This document shows positions 1 to 16,289 of a DNA stretch of 64,000 nucleotides, in pieces. Origin of the DNA: Camelus bactrianus (lineage: Eukaryota > Chordata > Mammalia > Artiodactyla > Camelidae); contig NC_133558.1 of assembly GCF_048773025.1 (NCBI RefSeq), positions 21,248,501 to 21,312,500 of the forward strand. The letters are read 5' to 3'. How positions within the stretch are numbered: position 1 is the stretch's first letter; every line of letters begins with the position of its first letter. Position numbers and translations under genes: made by a program. The notes beneath the pieces are model-generated. The model worked only from the letters and a program-made list of their open reading frames with translations. It had not been told where the DNA came from and did not search any database.

Positions 1-2958
1 AACAAGGTATCAACTTAAAGAAATAAAGAGAAACACACATCTAGACATATTGTGGTAAAACTTCAGAATACCAAAGAAAACGAGGAGAACTTAAAGAGCA
101 GTCAGAGAGAAGAGACTGCTTCAAAGGAACAAAAATTAGAACAACAGTAGACTTCTTCACTGCAACAATTTAAGCCAACAGTGGAAAATCTTCTAAATGT
201 TGAGAGAAAATAACTCCTTAGAATTTGACAGTAAGCCAGCAAAACTATTCTTTCCTAACAAAGGTGAAATACATTTATATAAAAACAAAAACAAGGTTTA
301 CTACCAACAAACTTTCATAAAGGAATTTCTAAAAGAGCTATTTTAGGAAGAAGGAAAATGATCCCCAAAAGATAATCTGAGTTCTAAAAAGGAATGGTGG
401 GCAAATAAACAGGGAAACATGCAGGGAAGGCCAAATGGAAGGTATCACTAGAAGATAGCAACAATTAAAAGGAAGACAGAAATAAAATACTGGTCAATAA
501 TTAGCATGGAAGACAGAAGGGGGAGGGGTGATTGGAGCATTAAAACATTTTAAATGCTTTAAAATCTACATATTGTTTGAGATAGGGGTTAAATATTAAA
601 TTTAGATGTTAAGCTAAATATGCAAGGTAAAATTTAAAGGCCATTTTCTAAAAGAATGGAATACAAAATCTAAATTAGGAGGAAAAAAATAAATAGTAAG
701 AAAAACAAAGGCGAGAAGCACAAAAGACACGAGACAAAAAAGAAAACTAAAGATGGTAGGAAAAAGTCCCAATGTAACATTAATCATAATAAACATAAAT
801 GAATTTAAAAAATAAACCAAAGGGCAGAGATAATCCAATTAGATTTTTTTTTAAATTCCAGCTATATGCCATTTTTAAAAGACTTAAAAAGTGAAAACAT
901 AGAAAGGCTGAAAGGAAAAAAAAAAGAAATAAACAGGCAAATATTACCAAAATAAAACTGGCAGAGCTGTTAATATCAGATATAATAGGTTTCAAGACAA
1001 AATTATTAGGGCTAAGATGTGTCATATAGTGACAAATTCTTCAAGTCACTAGCAAGATCTAATAATTCTAAACTTTTAAGAATTTAGATAAAATAAGCTG
1101 AAACCATATAAAGCAAAATCTGATAAAACTGCTGTGAATAATGATAAATTTATGAATATCAAAACATCTCTCTCAACTATTGATAGTAAACAAAAAATTA
1201 GTAAATATTTTAGATAATGTGATCAACACAATTAAAGAGTCTGACTTCCACACCTGAAAATTTAAAAAAAACCCATGTTCTCAAACACACATGGAACATT
1301 TACAAAAGTTGATCATGTACTAGGCCACAAGCAAATCTAAACAAATTTCAAAAATTTTTCAAATTTCAAATGTTCAGTACCAAAAAACCACATTCTCCAT
1401 TCACAATGCAATTAAGTTAGACATTAATAACAAAAAAGAGAAGTAAGAAAACTGCTTTTGGAAATTTTAAAACACTCAAAATCTCACAGATTGAAGAAGA
1501 TACAATTAAAATAAAAAAATTCTTAGAACTGAATGATAATAAAAATGCTACATATTCAAACTTATAGAATTCAATAAAAGCAGTATTTAGAGGGAATTTC
1601 ATAGTTTTGAAACTTCCTGAATGCTTCTGCTGGCAAGTTCTAGGAAATCTTCAAGGAAGAGATCGTTTCAATCTTAAAATCTTTCAGAAGGAAAACTTCC
1701 TTTTCACCTCCTTCTATAAATCCAGTATGACTTTGGTACCCAAACCACATGAGGACAGTAGAAGAAAAGAAAATCACAGGCCAATCTCACCTATGTACAG
1801 AGAAGCAAAATCCTAAACAAATTAGACCAAATCCAGAATGGTTTAACACTGTAAAATCTATAAATGTTATATACCACATAATAGATTTTTAAATGAACTA
1901 TGATTACCTCACCAATTACAGAAAAAGCATACATTCTTGATTAAAAATTCAATACTCACTTATATTTTTAAAAATATTAATTTTAAAAAGAAAATTGTAA
2001 TTTTAAAAAATAATAACTCTTGGCATCCCAAGGAGTGAAAGGAATTTTCTTCACCTGATAAAAGAGATCTATAAAAAACCTACAACAACATTACTCTTAA
2101 TGAGGAAATGATGAAAGAATTCCTTTTAAAACTAGGAAGAGAAAAGGGTTCTTACTATCACCACTTCTATGCAACTATTCAGCTTTGTACTGGAGGTACT
2201 GGTCAGTGCAGTAATAATAAATTAAAGACATAAGGGTCAGAAAGGAAGAACTGCAATTGTCACAACTTGTAAATGATGAATGCCTACACAGAAACACACA
2301 GAAACGTTATTAGAAATAACTTAGGAAGGTGGCTGGCTACATAATCAATATACAAAAATCAACAGCACTTCTGTACACCAGTTCAAACAAGTAAATTTTT
2401 TTTAATATTTAAGGAACAACAATTTATTTAAAGGACAGATTCTAAAAGAATAGAGTAGAAAGTCCAAACAATTAGAAAAAAATGTAGTCATTATTCCCAG
2501 CAATTCCTAGTATTATTCCTAGTAATTATTCCTCAATAAAGGTAGATTTATTCCAAGTAGAATAACCACAATAATAACTCCTAGCACATGAAGGATTAAA
2601 AGGAATTTTCCTAACCTGATAAAGGGCATCTACCAAAAAACCCTATAGCCACATTACTGTTAATGGGAAAATGATTAAAGTATTTCTTTTAAACTCAGCA
2701 ACAGGATAAGGGTTCTCACTGTTACCCTTTATTCAACTATTCAACTCTGTCACAGAGGTCCTGGCCAGAACAGAAAGGGATTAAAGACATAAGAAATCAA
2801 AGGCAAAGGATAAGGAAGGATTTACTTATTCCTAGTAGGACTAAATCTACATAGTACATCTAGCCAGGAACAACTCTAACAAAAGATTTGCAATGTCTCT
2901 GCACTGAAAAGTATAAAAGGTTCTCAAAAGACATTACAGAATAACTTAAAAAATGGAG

Positions 2959-3025
2959 AGAAATAAAATAAAATAAAATAAAATAAATAAAATAAAATAA
3001 ATAAAATAAAATAAAATAAAATAAC
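2959..3025. repeat. (AAAAT)n simple repeat
   Basis: A run of AAAAT/AAAT units directly precedes the SINE at 3027. It lies upstream of the SINE head, so it may be an older A-rich tail of the L1 into which the SINE jumped, or an expanded target site. Confidence 0.9.
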
Positions 3026-3026
3026 A

Positions 3027-3165
3027 AGGGGGAGGGTATATAGCTCAAGTGGTAGAGCACATGCTTAGCACGCATGACGTCCTGGGTTCGATCCCCAGTA
3101 TCTCCTCTAAAAACAAATAAATAAGCAAACCTAACTACCTGCCCCCGCAAAAATAAAATTTTTAA
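3027..3165 (+). mobile_element. Camelid tRNA-derived SINE (vic type)
   Basis: The head has an A-box-like TAGCTCAAGTGG and an intact B box GGTTCGATCC, followed by the family's 3' tail (AAATAAATAAGCAAACCTAACTACC-like, then CCCCC and A-rich sequence). This is the most complete copy in the window because it keeps the tail beyond the tRNA-related part. It is nested in the L1. Confidence 0.9.
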
Positions 3166-4798
3166 AAAATGGAGAGCGAGCCCATGTTCATGGACAGGAA
3201 GTTTCAATATCATAAAGTGTCAATTCTTTCAAATTAACCAATGCAATTCCAACCAAAATCCTTAATGGGCTTTTTTTAAATGTGAAAACTTACAAGCTGA
3301 TCATAAAATTCACATGAAAAATCAAGAGGCCAATAATACTCAAGATAATGATGAAAAAGAAGGCAGGAGAATTTGCCCTAGAAGCATAATTAAAACTGTA
3401 CTGCAGGGTAGACAAACTGATCAACAGAACAGAATAGAGGCAAGACATACACATTTGTGGAGTTTTACTATGTGACAGAGAAGGACTGCTGACCAAGTAG
3501 GGTAAGAAAGGGGCTTCCTATAAATTGTTCAGGGCCAATCATTATCCAAATAGAAAAAACTGAGTTAGATTCCAATCACACATCATACACAAAAATAAAT
3601 TCTAGGTATATTTAGGTAAATTTCAAAAGTACTTAAAAGTAAAAAGCAAAATTTTACAATATTAAGACTACAAACATACTCCAAAACATAGTATAATGTT
3701 TTTCTGACTCAGGTAATCAGAGATTTCTTAAGACAATAAAAATAGAGATTAATAAATTCAGTCATATTACACTTAGAAATTTCTGTTCACCTAAAGATAA
3801 CATAAAAAAAGCAAAAAGATAAAACACATACGGAAATGTATCTGCAATCTATATAATCAACAAAAAGGTTATGTAGATAAATATAAAATATATTAAGAAC
3901 TCTTATAAATCAAAAAAAAAAAACGTAAACAACCCAATTTTTAAAAGGTCAAATACTATAACAGATGTTTTACAGAAAAGAAAAATGTGTACGGCTACTT
4001 AACATTTGAAATGATGCTCAATTATATTAGTAATCAGGAAAGTGCAAATTAAGATCCCAATGAGATACCTATCAGAATGACAAAGATAGTCTGATATGTC
4101 ATGTGGTGGAGAAAATACGACTCAATGAGAATTCTTATATATTGCAGATAAGGAATAAATTGGTTCAACCACTTAGGAAAACAATTTGACATTGTCTCAT
4201 AAAGGAGAATACTGGCATATCCCATATGCAGCAAGCCTACTCCTACTTCCAAGAGAGCTTTGTTAAAATTTACCTACCATCTATGTGTGCTAAAAGACAG
4301 AATTCTTCATAAAATAATGCTCATGGTAGCAAGAAACTGGAAATAATACAAATGACCACTTACAGGAGAACATGTTATATTCACATTACGTGACAGTATA
4401 CAGTAGTGAAAAAGAATAAGCTACAACCATACGCAACGACATAACACTAGAAAAATTATGCATGAAATAATCCTGTGATTCTGTTTTTATGACACTCAAA
4501 AACCAAACTAATTGTTGTTTCAGCATACCTATACCTGTATTTTTAAAAGCAAGGGCATAAGAAACACAAGATTTAGGCCCATAGGTGCCCTCTGTGAGAA
4601 AGGCAGGGAGATGGGGTGAAGAGGAATTCATACTTCGATGTTGGTTGTTGCCAAAGTATGTGGTGGGTTCATGGATATCTACATCACTAAGAAAATTACA
4701 AAGGAAAATAAAAATAGCCCAATAATGACAGCATGTTGTGACCCAAGTTTTAGTAATGCCAATTCTGTTTATCTGAGTCCACTAACTGCCACTCCCTA

Positions 4799-4836
4799 CA
4801 CACAAACACACACACACACAAACTAAAAACACACAC
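4799..4836. repeat. (CA)n microsatellite, interrupted
   Basis: Short CACACA runs are interrupted by an AACTAAAAA segment. The repeat lies at the junction between the L1 remnant and the 3'-most VPS52 exon visible here, about 35 bp beyond the donor side of that exon. Confidence 0.85.
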
Positions 4837-4870
4837 AGGACTGTCCCTTTCCTTGTCCCCACACCTCTAC

Positions 4871-7800
4871 CTGTGTCCGAGCATTGAGCAGCTGCTGGAA
4901 ACTTTCAACCTCTTTGCTGTCATCTGCTGCCCGTTCCTAAGGGAGGACAAAGGGAAATCTCAAGTTTGGGGAGAAGCTGCCCTTCACATTAGAACATCCC
5001 CTTCCTTCCACATTTATTGTGGGAGCCAGACACTGTGCCAGACTCCAAGAATAAGACACTGAATGAGGTCAACATAATCCTCGTTCTCGCGGAGTTCACA
5101 GAGCAGTGGGGGGACCCTGAATTGTCTGGGTAGGGAGACAGGGAGAATGGGTCTGTTACCATCAGCACACCCAGCATCATGTCATAGTTGTTGATCAGAA
5201 ACACAAGCTGCTCCTTCCTCGAGGAGAACTCAGCTGCCACTCGGAGGACAAAATTCTCCACTTCCACCTGAAAAAGCCGAAAGGGGGAGGTGACTCAGGG
5301 GGCAAGGGCGTGTGGCCCATCCCCGCAATCCAGCCCACCTGGGAAACCTCTCCCGCCCTCCTCTCACCTGGAGCTGGCCCAGCAGCTGCATCGTCCGTTC
5401 GTTGGGAATGGTCTGGTTGATGCTGACAAGAGCAGAGGAGAACTCTGCATATCGGCGTGTGATCTGGGAGAAAGAAGATGGGAAGAAAAATCACACCAAC
5501 CCCCGGCCCAACCAACACAACCCCCCAAATCCGTTGAAGCTGGCCAAATAACCTCTGTGGGACTCCGGCCTCCAACCCCTTCTACCAACAGTGCCCAACC
5601 CCCCTGAGTCTGACCACACTCTTCGACTGCCCCTCACACAGTGTGGGGCCCTGGAAATTTCCAGCCAGGCCCATGACTCCACTGTGAAGCTGGGCAACCC
5701 CCACAGTGAAGCTCAGAGCCCTGCCTTTCAATAATCCTTCTGTTACCCTTGCCCTCCCTCACATAGTGAGGCCGAGTATCCAGCCCCCCAAGGCGCTGAG
5801 GGTCAGTGCTTCGGACGCTCTGGACATTCATCTCCAGGATCAGTTCAAACCGTGGCCACAGCAAGGCAAGCACCTGTTCCCAGTACCTGTGGGCTTAATC
5901 AGAATCAGAGATCAGCCGGCAAGGAATATGGGGGGATGGTGGGCAGGGCTAGGGGTCAGGTGTGCATATGGGAACCCTGATCAAAGGTTAACGGCTGGTG
6001 GAGGTAGGAGTGGGTGTGAACAGTAAGTCTGAAAGCAGCAGGGTCAATGGTGTCCGGTCAGGAGGAGCCCAAGGGTCAGGGCAGGCTTGTATGAGACCAA
6101 GAGTTCAAGGCCAGTGGGGCGTCAAGGACCAGAATTCAGTGACCTGTCTAGAGCGGGAACATCCCTCTTGGCTGCAATGTTGCGGAATCGGAGGACAATG
6201 TGGATACAGAGAAAAACAGCAATGGCGTCGTAACAGTCAGCCAGATAGGACTCCAGGTGTTTCTGTGATTTAGGAACAGGCAGAGGATGGGAAGAGAGCA
6301 TTTGTTACTTTGTCCTTCCCAGTGGCCACAGACAAATGCACTCCTTTAGGGATGCAGTCCTGAGGTGGGTGGAGATCTGAGAGGGAAATGCTCCCTCCTT
6401 CCCTGTCCACTGCCTTGCTCACCAGATCTATGATCACAAGCCCATCATAGCAGAATTCAGGGCTGAGCACCAAGGGGCCCCTGAGTTTTCAGGTGCTATA
6501 GCCTAGGTGTGGATCAGCAGGAGGGATAACCTCAGAGACCCCAAGCTTTGATGGACAGTCACACAGTATGAGGCATATGCATTTTGGAACGAGGGGATCC
6601 TGGTTTCAGTACCACCAGAGCTATGACCTCATTGCGGTGCTGACGAGGACTGGGGACAGAGAAGCCTAAGAGCACGGGGCCTAGGGAGCTTACCAGGGTC
6701 ATGTTGAGTGTACGGCCCATGACAGAATGGAAGAGGTCGTGTGCAGCTGGGCCGGACACAACAAAGAATTCACAAATGAAAAGATATTCGCGGCAGGAGT
6801 TGTCCAGGAGGGCGTAGTGCTGGCTGCGGAAGAGGGCCTCAAAAGGATACTAGGAAGAGAGACAGAAGGGATGGACCCCAATACTGACTCCCCTGGATGT
6901 GGCTGGAAAATCAGCAAACCTGGGTAATGAGAGCTCAAGAGACCCTCCGCATCCAAGCCACACCCAGGCTGCAAAAGAGCATCCTCAATGGATACAGAAG
7001 ACATCGGGGGAGAACGGACAAAAGAGCTCACCCACATCTGCAGCTGCTGCTCCTGCATCCACCTCACACCTGCCTCATGACACGTCATTCCCCTTGCCAG
7101 CCTCCCTCCTCTGCGCACCCTAAGTCAAGGGTCCCAACCCTCTTCTCATCACAGGACACTGGGGTGACTGGAGAAGGGGATTCACACAGGGGCCTGCAGG
7201 GCTCGACCCTGAGGTCTGGCCTCAGAGTCCCTCTCCTGACTGAAGCTTGTTCCTCCCCCTACCCGCTGTTCTCCCCGCTGGGCGGTATGGGGCACGAGGA
7301 TGGGTGCCTCCAGTTCAGTGGGGGAGATGACAGAGCCACGGGTCCCCAGGGTGAAGATGGTGTTCCTGCTGCGGAGGGATGGTTTTGAGAAGAATCGTGA
7401 AGGCTCCAAGTCAAGGAAAACAATAAGATTACAACCGTAATGGAAGATCAAAGACTCAGGACCTCCAGGGACCCCTGGCAGCCAAACACAGCCTAGGTGC
7501 CCCTCTTTCCCAGTACCAGGACCCCATTTTACCTACATCTGTAGAACCCTCTACACCCCCTGACATCACATGCAAACTGATGTGTCAAAATCATCTGTGC
7601 ATTTTTCTGGAGAGGGTGGCCACAGCCTTTAATCATTCTCAGAGGTTTTGTTCTCACAGAAAAAGGTAAGCAGCAAAGCCTTGGAGGCTGGAGGCTGGAG
7701 CCAGGAGCCCCCTCACTCCCCAGGCCTGGCATGAGGGCTCCTCAGCTCCAGGATATCTTTCTTTGCTGTATCTTCCACGCCCATTAGATCATCCTTCTCA

Positions 7801-10800
7801 GCGACTTCCTCATACTAGTGAAAAGAGAACTGGTAACCATGGCTTCAAAAAGCTCGACAAAAAAAAATTTCTCTTTATATTGTCCCCCGTTGCCCAGTGG
7901 CTGCCCCTCTGCCCAGCCCAGGTGCCCCGGAATACTTCTCCCTCTGTGGCCTCACCTGCACCTTCATGAGCCGCCCCAGGTAAGAGCGGTAGTAAGACAG
8001 GTAGATCTTGCTCAGCGTCTCCACGTATTCGTCCCTGATCTCCTTCGCTGTTGCTCGTTCATTGCCCAGCAGGAACTGATAGAAGAACCTGCAGGGGTCG
8101 GGACCAGTCAGTCTCCCTGCCTGCCCAAGACACCAGACAGCACGCTGGGTTGCTCAAAAGCTCAGAGGCCATCCCAAGCCCTTCCTTCTGGTGGTGACCT
8201 GTACTTCAGCAGGGCCGTCTGGGGGATCTGATAGTTGGTCATGGGTTTTCTGAAGGAATAAATCTTCTGAAGGATGAACTCCCGGATCTTCGTCACTGCC
8301 TAGGCACGGGGGACCAAACACAGGGCATGAAGCTGCAAACTTCTCAGTCTGGGCAGCATTAGGGAAGTAACAAATCTTGAATATAGGGGGAAGAGTAGAG
8401 AATATCTCTTCAATATTTCTTAAGGTGGGGAGGGTATAGCTCGGTGGCAGAGCACATGCTTAGCATGCATGAGGTTCTAGGTTCAATCCCCAGTATCTCC
8501 ATTAAAGAAAAACAATGACTTTCAGGGAAACCCAGAGATGTGAGAATGAGCTCTGCCAGGGAAATCCAAGGGTGTACATCTCAGGGAGGCTGGTTCTCGT
8601 GGTCTCAGGGGTATCCACCCCCACCCCCGACCTTGACCCGGAGCCGGTCAAGAACGCCTCTGACGTCTGCACAGGCCGCTGTCCCTCTAGCCTCCTGCTC
8701 TCGGACTGCAGCTGCCTTGGCATCCAGTTCCTGCAGCTGCTCCAGGAACCTGGGCTCTGTCACTGGAGCCTCCAGAATTGCCCTGGGTAGCAGGGAGGGA
8801 TGGGATGGGTTAGGAGAGAGACCCAGATATCCCTAGACTCTAAAACATACCCCTTACATCCAGCCCATCTCTTCTCCATTCTTACACTGTATCATGTAGT
8901 TGGAACATACAGAAAAAGTTTTCTGTTCCTGGACAAATACACATCCCTACTGCCCACGTAAGCCTTGGACCCCCTCACTACATGCCTGACCCTGGATGAT
9001 CCCTCATCTTTGATGCCTAAAGCACAGGTCAAGGTTATAAAGGTTGTCAATCCACTGATCAGTTTTTGGAAGTCACTTGATGACTGAGAGCCAGGAGGCC
9101 CCCGGGGTAAGCAGAGTAGGTCACTCCAGCCCATCTACTTACTATAGACATTATGACCCTTCAGATTGGTGACTCACGTGACAAGAGCAGAGGGCACCAC
9201 TAGGCCATCGACAAGCTCCCCCAGTTTCCCCCGGACAGCCTGGCGGTTTCGAAGCCGAATATTCATGGCGCCTGACTGTTCCTGCAGTGTCCGGATCTCA
9301 GAGCTGATGGAGCTGAGGTCACTCTGAAAAGCTCCCAACATCTGCTCCATGCGCTGGGGGGAAGGCAGAAGTGTTGCTGAATTGCCATTGGGGTGGTAGG
9401 GGATGAGTGGGTCACACAAGTTTCTTGGTAGTCTCCAGTATCTATCAGTCCATGAGGGCAGCAGGTCATAAGGGAAGATGTACCCCAAAGGTCACTAGCA
9501 AATAACATCAGTCATGACAGCAAGAACAAAAAAGCCGCTTAGGTCACCCTGAAAGTGGCTCTAACTGTCCCCACCTAAGGCTAATGACCTAAAGAATGGT
9601 ACTAGCGACCATGATCTGGTTCAGGGTTATTGGGGTCACATGTCATGGTTACTAACCTCAAGGACAGCATCGCAGGCTGTGATCTGGTTGTGCAGAGAAG
9701 CTATGTTCTCACTCTCTTGGATATCTGACCCACAAAAGTCAAGGAGTGTCATCATGAAAACAGAGATCCTCAGATTTGCAGGCCCTTTCCAATTTCTCCC
9801 CGAGCTGACAGAAACCTCAGAAAGAAGATAGCAGCCCCAGCATGACGTCAGCACCACACCCCATAAAATCTCCATCTTAATAACACCACCCTTTTCCTCT
9901 GCTAGAGGATACAATCCCGAATGGATTTCTGCTCAATCTGTTGTAGCTCCAGTTCAACCTGCTTTGAATAGTGCCGGAGATCCACGCCCTGGGAGAACAT
10001 AAACATTACAGGTCAGGAGAGAGTCAGCGAAGGAACACTAGGACAGAATCAACAAAGGACTAGAAAGTAAGACAGGGTGATATTTTAAGAGCAAGAGACT
10101 GTTTTCTTTTCTTTGAGGAGAGGGTAGGTGGAGGGGCAGATTAGTATAGTGGAAAGCCTCACCGTTTTAAGAGCTTCCTTTACTAACTCATCCTCCAGAT
10201 TTGCCTGAATGTGAACTGGAAACAGAAGTTTATCATAAGGGTTCAGCTAGCTCCACAGCTCCCTCTCCCAACATTAAACATCTGCACACCAACCCCTGCT
10301 TTATCACTTCTGGCCCCTATGCCTCTCAGATTATAAGTATTGCATCCACCCAGTGCCATCACTTACCATCCACTTCATCCAGGATGAATTCATCAGAGGT
10401 GATGTCCAACTCCCCAAGTTGCAATGGCTCCTGAAGACCCGGACCACCCCCCTGGAGAGGGGCAGGTTACAGGAAAGAGAGGGGGAGAACAAAATATAAT
10501 GGGATAAACCCCAATGCTTTAAGTGGGGGAGAGGGACTTTTACTAGGGTCATAGGTAGGTACTGAGTCAAAAAAATCCCATAAGTCTCATAGGGTACCCA
10601 GTCTACTAGTTGGGGCTGATGTGTAGGGAATATGACAAGGAGACAAGCAACCCACCAAGGGGCGAAGTGACCAAATGAGGAAAATTAGGAGATGCAGAGA
10701 ACAGAGCAGAAATTGCAGTTGAATTTAGGATCCCCAGACTCCTGCTACCTTAAGTGTTCTATCACAATTCCTCTGGGGAGCCCTAGCCTTTCCAGAAATG

Positions 10801-11370
10801 TCAGCTAACAGTGTTTACCTGCATGTCAGGTGCCAACTTACATATACTAAGTCATTTACTCCTAACCGACACCCTATATAGTAGGTCTCATTTTCTTCAC
10901 TTCATAGGTGTGGAAAGTATTGGCACAAAAAAGCTAGTTAATGTGCCCAAAGACACACAAAGTTTAAGTGGCAGAGCTGGAATTAGAACCCCGGTAGTTT
11001 GACTCCAGAAGCCATGTTCTTAACCTTTACACTACATTGCTTCTCTTCTGCCCAAACATCCGGAGGTTAACTGAAATTGTGTCCCCAGAACCTGAGTCTC
11101 GGCCATTCTGGTCCCCGCTCGGGCTCCAGTCCGATCCCAGGGAGGGGTATGAAGAGCCAGACCAGGTAGCATCAACGGTAGAAGCCGAGCTCCTAACCTT
11201 GTGCCTACACCCAACCCAGGCCCTTCTGATGTGAGGAGGCCTGAAAAGCCTCTGGAGGAAAAATATCCCTGCGCTCTCACCAGCGGGCCCTCTTCCTCCT
11301 CCATATCTGAGGCCCCGGCCCGCAGCACCAGCTCCCGGGCGGCTGCGGCCATAGTCGCAGCAGCGGCCAT
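4871..11370 (-). CDS. VPS52: VPS52, GARP/EARP complex subunit (exons 1-17, 3' end off window)
   Basis: VPS52 is the shared core subunit of the GARP (VPS51-52-53-54) and EARP (VPS50) tethering complexes, which dock endosome-derived vesicles at the trans-Golgi network or recycling endosomes. The start is ATG at 11370 (MAAAATMAAAARE). Coding exons: 11370-11281, 10451-10367, 10215-10163, 9988-9913, 9724-9657, 9353-9178, 8782-8632, 8299-8199, 8088-7956, 7814-7757, 7396-7263, 6849-6694, 6262-6144, 5886-5763, 5463-5368, 5267-5160, 4936-4871. They total 1794 nt, exactly 598 codons, ending in LLNARTQ. Human VPS52 has 723 residues, so about 125 C-terminal codons lie left of the window. The family's N-terminal coiled-coil part (HYSKQVELELQQIEQKSI and MEQMLGAFQSDLSSISSEIR) is intact. 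The intron between exons 10 and 11 is AT-AC (separate entry). Introns 7, 8 and 13 use weak GTC donors. The product is nearly identical to human in the regions recalled. Confidence 0.96.
7397..7756 (-). other. VPS52: U12-type AT-AC intron of VPS52 (intron 10)
   Basis: On the minus strand exon 10 ends AAAG at 7757 and the intron opens ATATCCTG, matching the U12 AT-AC donor consensus ATATCCTT at seven of eight bases. It closes in CAC at 7399-7397, before exon 11 GATTCTTC. A U12 branch-site match, TTCCTTGAC at 7418-7410, places the branch A 14 nt from the intron's last base. Joining here gives KKGFFSKPSLRSRN, as in human VPS52. No GT-AG pair keeps that frame. The intron is 360 nt and would be removed by the minor spliceosome. 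Confidence 0.9.
8424..8508 (+). mobile_element. Camelid tRNA-derived SINE
   Basis: Head-only copy (TATAGCTCGGTGGCAGAGC, then GGTTCAATCC B box) in the VPS52 intron between exons 7 and 8, opposite in orientation to the gene and about 120 bp from the exon 7 donor. Confidence 0.9.
10808..11036 (-). repeat. MIR SINE
   Basis: Read on the minus strand it shows the MIR order: a segment with AGAACATGGCTTCTGGAGTC, then CCAGCTCTGCCACTTAAAC, then GTGTCTTTGGGCACATTAAC, then the part near ATGAAGTGAAGAAAATGAG. It sits in VPS52 intron 1. It is ancient and predates the camelid SINEs. Confidence 0.8.
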
Positions 11371-11793
11371 TCCGCGCAGCCTCACTTCCGGCAGCTGTCA
11401 GGCGACTCCGTTCCGCGGATTGGAACTCCAAGTCCTGGAATGTCTTGCAAAGCGCGAAATCGTTCCCAGATATTTGAGTTAAATTGTTTGACTTCAGCCT
11501 TCCCCTTTCAGGTGTAACCGCTTCACCCAAGTGTAAATGGGAATTGGAAGTCTTAAGCACGATCTCAACCCGGAACCTTCGTTGCTCTCACACCCAAGAA
11601 CTTTATGAACTTTAAAGGGAGACCGCACCGGAAGTTGTGGAGCCCAAAGCGGACTCAGAAGTCTCGTGCAGTTTCCGGAAGCTCCTCGCAGAGACCGCTC
11701 CGCCTCTTCCGCCTGGTAGCTATAAAAGGCTGTTACGTCACTTCTGTTCTCTTTTCCACTGGAGGCCTACGCGCTGTCGCTGGGGCCGCCGCC
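11371..11793. promoter_or_regulatory. Divergent VPS52/RPS18 promoter, CpG-rich
   Basis: Only 423 bp separate the VPS52 ATG (minus) from the RPS18 ATG (plus). On the RPS18 side a TATAAAA lies at 11721-11727, a CRE-like TTACGTCA at 11733-11740, and a pyrimidine run (TTCTCTTTTCC) at about 11746-11757. That run fits the TOP initiation motif of ribosomal protein genes. ETS-type CTTCCGG sites occur on both sides (about 11385 and 11675). The VPS52 side has no TATA box. The initiation position is inferred from motif order only. Confidence 0.8.
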
Positions 11794-15875
<4,082 letters not shown>

Positions 15876-15895
15876 ATTTGTGGGCGTTGTCTGTT

Positions 15896-15901
15896 AATAA
15901 A
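15896..15901 (+). terminator. RPS18: RPS18 polyadenylation signal AATAAA
   Basis: Canonical hexamer 21 nt past the RPS18 stop codon. A first overlapping match AATAAA also spans the stop codon itself (15871-15876). The very short 3' UTR is typical of ribosomal protein mRNAs. Confidence 0.9.
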
Positions 15902-16289
15902 TAGTTTATACACTTATGGCTTCCTTCTTTGTGGTCCTTGCCATTTTTCTGGGACACTGATAGGGAACGTGCTGTAATGCTGGGCCCTGTTGGTCCTTTT
16001 TCCCTCTCTTAGCTGATTGCCCCCTCAGGTACCCAATGTCCTTGGTCTTGATTAAAGCTTACTATTGCTAGTCCCCACCCTACCGGAAGCAACCCTTTAT
16101 CTAGTGTATCGCTCAAAGGTGGGAGGGAGGAATAAGCAACTCTCAGCCTTGAGGGGGAGCCCTGACCAGTATGAAGACGAGGTTCCTTGGTTTTGGCGTG
16201 TGCAATGTTGTGCCTTGTGTAGTAGCTGAGCCAAGCCAATTGCTGCTTGGATGAGAATTTGCAGATATTTACCACCCCAGGTTTTACAA

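Larger units (their letters stand above)
1..4700 (+). repeat. Old L1 (L1M-type) LINE, fragmented
   Basis: The stretch reads in the sense orientation as degraded L1. Positions about 1-360 resemble the ORF1/ORF2 junction area of mammalian L1M elements. About 1560-3500 resembles ORF2, including text like the region after the reverse transcriptase. About 4000-4640 resembles the ORF2 end and 3' UTR (the stretch around 4036-4090 is a classic L1 3' phrase). No long reading frame survives, so it cannot be mobile. A camelid SINE and an AAAAT tract are inserted at about 2960-3165, and one ORF2 segment occurs twice (see findings). It lies in an intron of VPS52, opposite in orientation to the gene. Subfamily and exact ends are approximate because they were judged from memory of L1 consensus text. 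Confidence 0.8.

Noticed and set aside
3028-3110. Possible tRNA-Ala gene with good A and B boxes
   Set aside because: It lacks a paired acceptor stem and has the family's SINE tail and repeated copies elsewhere, so it is a SINE.
7749-7757. Loss of the VPS52 exon 10 donor GT as a broken gene or assembly error
   Set aside because: The ATATCC donor, U12 branch site and AC end are all present and restore the conserved frame.
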